From the NCBI GenBank assembly GCA_001179505.1, contig CDMY01000656.1, positions 218,636-282,635 on the forward strand: a stretch of 64,000 nt of DNA, in the 5' to 3' direction. Shown here in pieces: positions 1-9,374 of the stretch. The stretch comes from Vitrella brassicaformis (Eukaryota > Sar > Vitrellaceae). The notes beneath the pieces are model-generated. The model made no database searches, was not told the DNA's origin, and saw nothing but the letters and a program-made list of their open reading frames with translations. A program made the translations under genes and the position numbers. Numbering within the stretch: position 1 is the first letter of the stretch; the number at the start of each line of letters is the position of its first letter.

Positions 1-202
1 ACCCGAGATGATGACCATCCAAGGGCACACCGCCACCTCACACACATCCACATCGCCGCGGAACAAGAAGCCCTCTGCGCGGTCAGCAGCGGGCGACTCG
101 AACGCGTCAGCCCGATCGATATCGACCGCGCCGAGTCCAGGGGAGAAGGGGGAGAGGGAGAGGGACTGGCATGGCTGGGAAGCGGGCGTCACCGTCGGGT
201 GA
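1..202 (+). CDS. Possible 3' terminal exon of a gene truncated by the window edge
   Basis: One frame is open from the left edge to a TGA at 200-202. It encodes a Ser/Thr/Ala-rich tail with basic patches and a final DWHGWEAGVTVG segment. No domain is recognisable, and the composition is that of a disordered C-terminus. GC is even and there are no simple repeats, whereas the DNA right after the stop turns into (TG)n, (CT)n and (GAGT)n tracts, as it does after the other genes here. The start and any upstream exons are outside the window. It could be a chance ORF, so confidence is limited. Confidence 0.4.
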   Translation, partial: PEMMTIQGHTATSHTSTSPRNKKPSARSAAGDSNASARSISTAPSPGEKGERERDWHGWEAGVTVG

Positions 203-1583
203 TCAAGGTGGGTGAGATGGAATGGGCGGGTTTTTTGCAGCGTGCGCGTGGGTGGGCGGGCGGCGCGGTTGGCTGGATGATTGTTCTGTTGTGGTGGGTT
301 GTGTTGGGCTGCTTGTGTTGCTGCGGGTGCCGTGCCGTACATGCCATTCCATATGTCCTGGCGGGAGTCGAGTCGAGTCGAGCTGAGTTGTTTTGTGAAG
401 GGACTCCTTTATCTCTCTCTCCCTCTGTCTGTCTCTCTCTCTCTCTGTCTTTCTCTCCGTGTCGTTTTTGGAAAGGATGTGTGATGTATGTATGTGTGGA
501 GTGAAGCCGAGGGATCCATGACTCAGTGAGTGAGTGAGTGAGGGAGGGAGGGAGCGATGAACGACCGATTTATTTGCGTGTGCTGTAGAGGAAGTACGCG
601 TACTGACGAATGGATGGATGGATGCATGGGGGGTCTTCTGGTTTAGTGGCTGCCTTGATTCATCGACGAGCGGGGCAAGACTGCTGACTGATCAGCTCCC
701 TACCCCCGCCCCGCCTCTCTCTTTGTAAAGGGCTCCATCGCATTTTTCCTGAATCCGGCGCATGTCGGTGTCAGTCGGCTCCTGTGCTCTCGTGGCTGCA
801 GTGTGTGCCATGGCCATTTCAGCCTCTCTCATGGGCAGAAGTGGGCATGGCACGCAGGTCAGCTACCAGAGCAACGTGCGACACACACATGACTGCCAAG
901 GCCGGCCTCTCGAGCTGGATGAATGGGTGTGTGGCACACCGCACCCTGCCTGGCTGGCTGATCGATCGCTGGCGTATTTTTTCACCCCCACACAGACCCC
1001 CTGTCTTCCCCCCCCCCGCGGCTCCTCCCCACTCCCACTCCCGTCATGATGTGTGTACGGCGCCTTTTTCCTCGTGTGTTGTCTTGTAAGTCTGTCTGCC
1101 TGTCTGTCTGTCTGTCATCCGAGCATACCTCTTCGTGTGTGCGGTGTGGCTGGCGCCAATTTATGTGTGTCTGTCTGTCTGTGCGTGCCAGCGCGTCGGT
1201 GTACGGTCTCCTTTATGGGTGTGTGTGTGCATGGTGTGTGCATGTGTGTGTGCACCATGATGTGTGTCCGACCTGTGGGTGTAAGACTATAGGCGGGGGT
1301 GACGTGAGTGAGTGAGGCGGTTGGGAGGGGAAGGAGTGGAGGTCGATGGATATGCGTTGATCTGTGGCGGACGCATACATACGCTCACGTACAGACAGGC
1401 ACGACGGGCCGGTGGGGAGGTGGGTGGATGGATGGATGGATGGGGGGTTCCCATGCTATTCTATGCAGTGCCTACCTACCTTGTGGATGATTTCTGGCTC
1501 TCCAACCCAATACACCCCACCCCGTGTGTGTGTGTGTGTGTGGACGTGCTTTTATGCACACGTGTGTGGAGTGCTGCTGCGCT

Positions 1584-1614
<31 letters not shown>

Positions 1615-3168
1615 GTCTCCCACCCACCCGACCTGCCCACCAACCCTGCCAGCACCCAATCTGGTGTGCAGACCTAGTACTCACTGAGTGACATGACAGC
1701 AACTTTATCCACGTCCACTTTCATCGACGCATGGAAGACGCGTTTATGCCTGTGCCTGTGCGTGTCCGTGTCTGTGTGTATGTTTAACGTCCTGACTCGA
1801 CCAACGGCTAAACAGCTGACAAAGAGAGAGACGACAGAGAGCTAACCCCGAATTTCCACCACGTCTCCACTGGGGCAGTTTACATCGACCCCGAGGCTCG
1901 TCGACACTGTCGTGTCTCATGGTGGGTGGTGAGAAAGGCAATAAGTGTGATTTCTCTTCGCGACTTGATTGCTTGATGGGCAAACAAGGCTAGCTCTCAC
2001 GTGCCCGCCTGCCTCTGCCTGTCACTGATATGACAACCAGCCAGCCGTCCGCCCATGGGTGCACTCAGTGGTGATGTACATCACACCGACGGGCGGTATC
2101 GACCAGCACTCCCCTCAAAAACCAGACAGAGACAGACAGAGGGTAGCTAGGCTAGGCAGGCCGGCAGACACACACAGAAAGACAGACACGCTTGCACGCA
2201 CACAGACGGCGTCCCATCGAGACAGACAGACACGGCCACACACAGCAAGCTCACTACATCCACACACACATGCAGCTCGGGGTGGACACACACATAGCTG
2301 TGGGTTGATATCGACATATGGCACACACTATCTACACACAGGCTCTGCACAGGAATGAAACACCGCGTCCCTCCCCTTTGGTGCCTGCTCGCCTGTGTGT
2401 GTGTGTGTGTGTGTGCGTGTGCGTGTGTGTGTGTGTGTGTGACCTATAGCCGCCCACACTGATACAAGCAGCCGTCTCACACACCACATCCACCCATCGG
2501 AAAAAGTAGGCACGGCAGGCCGGCAGGAACATGAAAATGCCATGCCGTGCCGTGCAGTGAGCTGGCGAGTCAGTGAGGGGTATGCGCACCACACGCCCCT
2601 GTGCAGCAGCACTTGACCGACCACAAACCAGCAGACAGACAGACAGACTGAGAGATTTGTATTCAGTCTATCTCTGTCTGTTTGTCTGTCTGCCACCGTG
2701 TGTGTGCCTCTCTCTCTCTGAAAGACAGCAGAGCGCAGAGGCACACACACGGTGGCAGACGGACAGACAGACAGACAGACAGGGGAGGAGAAAGAAACGA
2801 AAGCCACACGACTGGCACGATTGTACGCACCGATGAGTCGAGCATCCACACACGGCAGAGGGGTGGTCGGCGCGAGAGCATCGGTCGCATGGACGAACGT
2901 CGACATACGCCATCCGCCCCGAGGGTTGGCAGGCAAGCACACAGCATGAAGGCCGCCCACGCTCCCCAGGATGGACGGGTAACACACACACACACACACA
3001 CACACGTGCAACTTAACCAACCACAAAGAAGGAATCAATGGGCCTCGCCCCCGGCTCACATGGACACGGACACCTACACACACATGCACGACTTCAGGCA
3101 GGCAGGCAGGCAGGCAGGCAAGCAGGCAGGCCGGCAAGCAGGCTGCTCTCATTGCGTTGCAGCAAGTG
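203..3168. other. Gene-free, simple-repeat-rich spacer
   Basis: No convincing exon was found on either strand. The translated frames are dominated by Cys-Val, His-Thr and Leu-Ser repeats that come from (TG)n, (CA)n and (CT)n tracts. Visible tracts include TGAG/GGGA near 524-554, CCTG near 1584-1614, GT near 2395-2441, CA near 2983-3005 and AGGC near 3094-3141. The spacer lies between two convergent 3' ends, the left-edge exon and the ZIP gene. Confidence 0.7.
2391..2441. repeat. (GT)n microsatellite
   Basis: About 50 bases of nearly uninterrupted GT/TG dinucleotides with a few GC interruptions. It lies in spacer, not in a recognised intron. Confidence 0.9.
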
Positions 3169-4934
3169 TCAGTGGTTGTGGCCTTCATGGCCCTCCTCAT
3201 GCGCCGCCCCAGAGTGCTCGTGCTCGTGCGTCATCCCCTCCAAGACACCAATCCCAACCATGATGCCTGCACACACAGACGAACCCACATCACACACACA
3301 TCCCTCTCCCTCCCTCGCTCTCTCTGTGTGTGCGGTGCCTTGTCGGATGACTCCCTCACCGAGTGCAACGGCCATCATCACCACAGCCACCAGGATGGCC
3401 ACCCACTGCCCCATTACCGCAGGCTGCCCCTCAGCCCCCTTGCCAGTCATCTCGGTGTGAAGCTTCAGTGCGATAGGTCCCAGTACCAGCAGCCCGATGG
3501 ACAGCCAGGCGCCACAGGTGAAGGCCAGGCAGTAGCGCTCGAAATCCTGCACCACGGATGCGAGCATGGTGGAGAAGCCGAGGCCCACGACGATGCCGAC
3601 GAGAGACGTGACGGAGGCGGCGATGTTGACGGTGATGACCAGGCAGTTGCTCAGGCCACTGAGACGTAGCACGGCGTAGTCACTGAGCTCCTGAAGACAT
3701 GAAGGGTTCGTTCTTCCTGGTTGGCCACACGGTGTGAGTGTGTGTACCTGTGGGATTTCGTGAGCCAGGATGGCGATCGAGGTCACCACGCCGACAAACC
3801 ACCCCACGTACCACGCTATCCCTGACAGACATAGACAGATGCAGCGATTGACAAATCACAAGCCTGCTCCCTCCTCCTCCTCACCGACAGTGATTCCATC
3901 GACAAAATTGCAGACCACATCTCCTGCCAGCGCCGCCCAGCCGTACGACTCCACCGACCGCCAGTCAAAGCGAACTTTCGCCTTCTTGACGCCGCTCTCC
4001 GCCACCGCCACCTCGCCTGCTTTCGCCTCTGCACTGTCGTCGCCGTTCTCCCCTGCCCTCCCCTCCTCAATCTTCTCCCCCTCACGTGACGGGGTCTTCT
4101 CGGCATCGTCAGCCACCGTGGCCGACGTGCGCTCGGCAGGGATGCGGCGAGAGGGGGGCTGAGGGTTGGGGTGGTGGTGGTGGTCGTGGTCGTGGTGGTG
4201 GCCGCCATGGATGCTTTGCAGCAGCTGCGAGAAGAGGACGACGGCCAGGCAGCCGGCGAAGGCGGTGATGCCCAGCTTGGTGACGGCGTCGTGGGAGGCG
4301 CCCTCGAGTGCATGGGGGTACAGATGGATCAGGGAATCGCTCTGGAGGACACGCCCAACGCACACAGGCAGACAGACAGACAGACCGTCACCACTTAGCG
4401 TTATCAATGGTGTGTGTGCGCGTCGGGGTGGGGGTGGGGTTGGCTCACCACCATGACAGCGATGGATAAGACGACGAGGGCGTATTGGAGGCCCTTTCCA
4501 ACAGCGCCCTTTCCCAGACACTGCAGCACGAACACACCGACCAGACTGTTGACCGACAAGATCACACCTTAACATAGCAGAATGCAGCGCAACAAGAACA
4601 GTGCAAAGGACTGGCCGAGATGTCCACTGCCTGCCTTTCGCCCACCGGTGACGATGGCGGCCAGCCACCTGTATTCGATAGGGAAGGTCTCCCAATCTTC
4701 TGCCAGCTCAGCGTCCGCCTCCCCTGCAGACACTGCGGCCACTCCTCCCCTCTCTGGGTGCGCCGCGTGATCGTGGTCGCCGTGTGTATCATGGTCGCTG
4801 TGGTCATGTTCCTCTGTGCCAGCCACTGCCGGCAACGAGAAGACCTCGTGTGCGTCTTGTGCCGAGATCTGGCAGGGTAAAAAGACGACTGCAGCGAGAG
4901 ATATGACGAGCAGCGCGTACAATGGGGATGCCAT
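3169..4934 (-). CDS. ZIP family zinc/iron transporter
   Basis: The model has six exons: 4934-4646, 4567-4449, 4341-3885, 3821-3748, 3690-3360 and 3266-3169. All phases agree and the product is 455 aa. ZIP (SLC39) proteins carry Zn2+, Fe2+ or Mn2+ into the cytosol from outside or from organelles. The protein starts with a hydrophobic signal-like segment, followed by an Asp/His-rich stretch (HDHSDHDTHGDHDH). A second His run follows after TM2-TM3, in the usual cytosolic metal-sensing loop. The TM4 signature NFVDGITVG and the TM5 signature HEIPQELSDYAVL are both present and are interrupted by introns. The extreme C-terminus is again His-rich (THEHEHSG, EGHEGHNH), which is odd because ZIP proteins usually end right after TM8. 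HEIPQ rather than HEIPHE loses one of the paired TM5 histidine ligands, so metal preference may differ. The family call is very secure; substrate and membrane are not known. Confidence 0.93.
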
Positions 4935-5032
4935 TTAACTGTGACGAGCAGCTTTTTAACATTCGTCACAGAAGAACTTTGAAAGCTAAGCTCGCATACG
5001 GATCGTTCTTTGAGAAGGAGAAACCCCAAAAG
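4935..5032. promoter_or_regulatory. 98 bp shared upstream region of a head-to-head gene pair (ZIP/RCC1)
   Basis: Only 98 bp separate the ZIP start codon (4934, minus) from the proposed RCC1-like start (5033, plus). Both 5' UTRs and both promoters must therefore sit here or overlap the neighbouring gene. I see no TATA box. Confidence 0.45.
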
Positions 5033-5681
5033 ATGCGCTGTGTGCGGTGTCCGGGTGCCAGTGCGAAGCTCAATGCGAAGCAGGTGAGTTGAGGTGACTC
5101 ATGGCCGGTTATTCCATGAGGGGCGTCTCGGTGAGTGTCGGTATGTGTGTGTGTTTGTGTGTGTGGTGCAGGGTGTGTCTGAGGGGGAGCCGGTGCTGTC
5201 GACTGATCACCGTAAGACGCCCGCACACGAGAGAGACAGGGAGACACTGTTGGACAGACACCCTCGCAGTCAATCGGTGGATGCACTTGTGTTTTCATGT
5301 GTGTCTGACTGTGCAGTGTTTTCCTCTCCCGGCTACAAAGACAACAAGACCCTCATCGCGATATGGGGCAGTGAGCAGCCACACATTACACACGGACCTG
5401 CGCAGGCCAAAGAAAGAGCGACACACATCGTGTACATGGCTGCAGAATGGCCGAGTTGCCCGCATCCGCTGAGTGTGGAGGCCAACCGGCTGGAGGAGAT
5501 GGAAGGCAGCACCGCCACGCACCCCGACCTCCCCCTCCCAAGCCCCGCGGCCTCTTCGCTTCGGCCTCTGGTGATCGAGGGCCTGGCCCACCACCGAGTC
5601 AAGCAGGTGGCCACTGGGACCTCTCACCTGCTGTTCCTCACAGGTGCGTGGGAGAAATGCTCCACGAATGGGGCTGTGTGT

Positions 5682-5719
<38 letters not shown>

Positions 5720-7516
5720 GTGGGGAAGGTGTATGTGTTTGGGTATAATTTCTACGGGCAGCTGGGTCTTGGCACCACCCTCCCCTTCGCACACACGCTC
5801 CGGCCACTGCAGCGGCTCCCCGTCATCCAGCAAATCGCCGCTGGAGACGCGCACTCAATCGCCCTTTCCGACCAAGTGGGCGAGAGAGACACAGACAGAC
5901 AGACACACACACACCGACATACATACACCCATCCCTCCCTCACGAATGAATGGTCAGGGGGAGGTCTTCACATGGGGGTGTGGTGACGCCGTTGGCTTCA
6001 GCGACGGTCTCCCACGAGCAACCCCCACTCTGCTGGACTTCGCCCCGCCCCCGGAAGACCCCGCAAACGACGCCGCAAACGACACAAACAACGAGAGAAT
6101 CGACGAGCGGTCCCGGTCGCAGCTGACCGAGCACTCGCCCGGAATGAAACGAATCGCCGCTTGTGGCCGCCAGAGTGTCGCCATCACGTCGTCGGCATTC
6201 GGGACGCTGGAATGGGTGTATGGCTGGGGGGAGCTGCCCATGGGGGTGTGGGAGGCCACACCGAGACCGTTGCTGATGTTCCAGGCGGGCATGGGGAATC
6301 GTCTTGAGGAGATCGCTCTGGGACGGCACTTTGGCCTTGTCAGGACGGGTGGGAGAAAGAGAGACAGACACAGAGCCTGTGAAGATGGATGGATGGATGG
6401 ATGGTGAGTGGGGTATCGGTGTCACCACTCACTCAGGCCGTGGTGAGGTCTTCTCCTGGGGCGACGGCAGTTACGGCGAGCTTGGCCGGCCAAGTGAGGT
6501 CCAACAGACAGCCACATCCCTTTTCCAATCGGTGCAAGACGGAAACGGTACATAGCCACACATGGATGGCAGGCTGACGGGCATTCCGCTTCAGCTGTGT
6601 CGGTGTGTGCAGACTCAGGATCGGTGTTGTCTGCGGCGCTGGTGCATCTGCCGAGCGGGGCGGGCAAGATGGACTCCATCGCTGCGGGAGGGAGACACGC
6701 ACTCATGCTGGGACATGACGGCCGGTACCTGTCGCATTCCCTCAGGCCGTCATTGATTCACCTGTGATCGTGTGTGTGCAGGGTGTGGGCGATGGGCGAC
6801 AACACTGCTGGCCAGTGCGGCGTCAATGTCGCCGAGCTGCAGCTCACTCAGCCGAAGGTAAGCGAGTCTGCCTGTCTGCTGGGACATTCAGCTTCCTGTG
6901 CCTCTCTGTGTGGTGTCTGTCAGTGTGTGGCGTCCCCTTCCGTGAGCAGCTGGGAGGCCAAGGGGCTCCGTGTAGCCGCGGGGGGCAGACACTCGGCATG
7001 CATCACTCGTAGGCGCATGATACCAACCAAGAAAGAGACACACAGAAAGGTCCTCCGTGTGGGCGCAGAGGACCATCGGTTGCTGGTGTGGGGCCATGCG
7101 TCTCACCACAAGCTGATCTACACAGCCACCCCGGCAGCCGTGCCGCCGCCGTCAATGACACCCGGTGGGCGGGTGAATCGGCCGGTCGTTTGACGGATCC
7201 ATGAGAGAATGGTGTGTACGTGCCTGCAGGTGTCTCTGTGCGGTCGGGGCTGAAAGAATGCTCCGTCAAGGTCAGCTGGCTATCTTGCTTACATACCGGC
7301 TGCGTCGCCTCTGCCCGTACAACTGTGCTACGTGCGATTTTCAGCCTCGGTTGGTCTTTTCGCTGCTCCACCGAAAGGTGCAGGAGATATGGAAATGGAT
7401 CCACTACACACATATGTGTCGATATGTTAGTTGGCTGTTATGTGTGTCAGGTGACTGATGTGGTGCTGGGGGAGGACTTCACCGTGGTTGTGACCGGGGA
7501 GGGAGAGGGCAAGTGA
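5033..7516 (+). CDS. RCC1-repeat (beta-propeller) protein
   Basis: There are twelve exons: 5033-5083, 5172-5211, 5317-5643, 5718-5875, 5958-6348, 6437-6547, 6613-6724, 6782-6857, 6924-7008, 7069-7164, 7230-7270 and 7451-7516. Phase is consistent throughout and gives 517 aa. RCC1 repeats build a seven-bladed propeller used by nucleotide-exchange factors and many scaffold proteins. Diagnostic repeat cores are spread along the chain: VYVFGYNFYGQLGLGT, QQIAAGDAHSIAL, GEVFTWGCGDAVGF, RIAACGRQSVAIT, GEVFSWGDGSYGELG, SIAAGGRHALML, RVWAMGDNTAGQCG, RVAAGGRHSACIT and VLGEDFTVVVTGEGEG. The length suits a stand-alone propeller with no extra domain. One intron ends in a long (TG)n run at 5685-5717. Whether it acts as a Ran GEF or as another RCC1-like protein cannot be told. 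The first two small exons are the least certain part. Confidence 0.88.
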
Positions 7517-7865
7517 GATACCTACCAGCGGATACTCACTGGGGGCTCTTTGCCTATCATCGGACCACCCTCATTGAGACAGGAGACGTAGAGACGGGCT
7601 TCATGGTTATGGGGAAGCTGTCGACTTTCGAGGCGCAATATCGATGACTGCATCATGACTGACTCTCAGATCACACTGTCGAGCTTCTTGTGTGTGCTGA
7701 CACAATTATTGTCGATAGCTGGACATAGAGGTGTCAGTCAGTAGACACGATTGTTCTCTTTCGAGTCCGACTGGTCTTTCTCTGGTATATGGCGACACGC
7801 CGATAGGATTTGATCACGTTGCTCACAGGCAGGCAGGCAGGCAGGCAGCCATGCACACGTTGCAC
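7517..7865. other. Short convergent spacer
   Basis: The DNA is mostly unique, with one (GCAG)n tract near 7828-7848. It lies between the RCC1-like stop and the 3' end of the next minus-strand gene. The rightmost part may hold extra 3' exons of that gene. Confidence 0.4.
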
Positions 7866-7958
7866 TCACCACTTCACTTCACCCACCACACAGTCTGCCA
7901 GCCACTCATGGATGCGATCGATGCACTTCTTGCACGACTCCCAGTCAGTCCTCCTCAA

Positions 7959-9265
7959 TCAGCGGCGCTTGAATGTCATGTGCTGGGGACAATGGCGGCC
8001 TTCGGTGTAAGCGGCTGGGAACGTCCACCTGCGGCAGCCCTTGGTGGCAGCGGAGGCCTCTGAATCCATGTCGTTTTGGTCGAGGAATCCGCTCGCCTGC
8101 ATTGTTAGACGGGCCGTCACCTCTGCAGCCAGCCAACACGCCCAAGAGATAAGTGAGGCGTGTAGGGGGAGGGGGGAGGGATGGAGACACGCTGTCTCAG
8201 CTGTCTCACGCACTTACCCTTGTCAGATGGAAATGCCGCGCCTCTGTCGGTTCTCCCTTGCCTCCCCCGTCCATAGTCTGCATTCAATCAGCACAGACAT
8301 CATCAAAACATGCACCAGAGGTGCATTGGTAAGGAAGGGATGGAGACACATCGTCGGTGTCTCACCTTGGTGAACAGTGACCTTCGTATAATCCTCTCCT
8401 CCAAATCCCAATCCTCCTGCTGTCGTACGATATTGGTCCTCCTCACCGTGGCGCTCATGGACCCATCCACAGCCATCCTGGGTGTCGATCGTGGTGCTCG
8501 ACGTCTTGGTGGTCTTCTGTGCCTCGTCCTCCGTCTTGTCGTGCGGCTTCCGGATCAACCCGATGCAGCGACTGGCCAGCTCTTGCAGCCCGACCACCAT
8601 GCCGTCATAAAGTGCGTTGGCGAAGCCCTGGACCATGAAACTGGAGGAGTGCTCCAGCCACCGCGGCTGCTCCTCTTGCCCCATCTCCCCCCTGGCCAGT
8701 AAGCTTCTGTGCTGCACGCTTCTCGGCCCGCTCTTGCTCTTGCGCTCGTATCTCCTCCTTGACGATCTTGTGCCATTCCTGCAATCCCTCTCTGATTTGT
8801 CGCAGGCGCCGGCTCTCTCCTGATCGGCGGTCTCGGCAACCATTCGGCCAGCTTGGATGCCCTTCGCGCACAAGACACTTCAATTGAGACACTTCGTCCG
8901 TCCCTGGCCCTTACCCCCAACCCCACCCTGCCAATTTCTCGTGTGCGTATGCCGATAGTGATGGCCGACTCCCTTTGCCACCCGGCGATATCCGGTGCCC
9001 TGTCTTTTGCTTCGATCCAATGTAACGCAGCTGGTTCCCAGTAAGGTTCGATTTCGGGGGTCGCCGGGTCTCGCTGCAATGAATACCAGACGGATGCACT
9101 GATTGGGGACGAGTCTCTTTGCTCGTGATTTAGGTAAGGGTCAGTTTCACGAGGAATTCAAGATCGCAGGATCGCGCAGAGGCGAAGCGCCACAGATCGC
9201 TAGAAAACGTGGGCCTAGCAGGCTTACAGTGATGCCCTCGACAACCTCCGGCTCACAGATTCCAT
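7959..9265 (-). CDS. Unknown protein, Cys/Trp motif at C-terminus, reading frame partly ambiguous
   Basis: A phase-consistent model has five exons: 9265-9228, 9073-8927, 8877-8366, 8277-8218 and 8122-7959, giving 306 aa. I recognise no family. Exon 3 holds a helical segment (SSSFMVQGFANALYDG, VVGLQELASRCIGLIRKP). In the upstream part of exons 2-3 another frame looks more protein-like, with EPYWEPAALHWIEAKDR and a charged coiled-coil-like stretch (EWHKIVKEEIRAQEQERAEK). The two frames meet at a run of six G near 8691-8696. At the 3' end the chosen frame stops at 7959, but the same frame resumes with a Trp/Cys-rich segment (TDWESC, KKCIDRIHEWLADC), which a short intron could join. The gene is head-to-head with the NRF-6-like gene. 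Existence of the gene is likely; the exact protein is not. Confidence 0.5.
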
Positions 9266-9374
9266 AGATCTCCTCTCCTTCAAGAGATCGGTCCGACCCT
9301 TCCCCTACCTGTGCACACCGAGGAGAGCTAAACACTGACGAACGGACCCCTCCACACCTTCCACACACCCCAGG
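9266..9374. promoter_or_regulatory. 109 bp shared upstream region (unknown gene/NRF-6-like)
   Basis: The interval lies between the proposed minus-strand ATG at 9265 and the plus-strand ATG at 9375. No TATA-like motif is seen. The minus-strand start is tentative. Confidence 0.35.

Noticed and set aside
1-3168. CRISPR-like arrays from the many evenly spaced repeats
   Set aside because: The units are 2 to 5 bp microsatellites without unique spacers, in an intron-bearing eukaryotic genome.
2328-3200. Long minus-strand ORF of 290 codons
   Set aside because: The translation is made of CVCVCV, HTHTHT and Leu-Pro-Ala-Cys runs from microsatellites, with no splice or family support.
7959-7961. Selenocysteine or readthrough at the TGA of the unknown gene
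   Set aside because: A short intron explains the downstream open frame more simply, and no SECIS-like element was seen.
8223-8873. Treating the unknown gene as a single intronless ORF
   Set aside because: It would translate two obvious introns (gtgag..cag) and end in a non-conserved tail.
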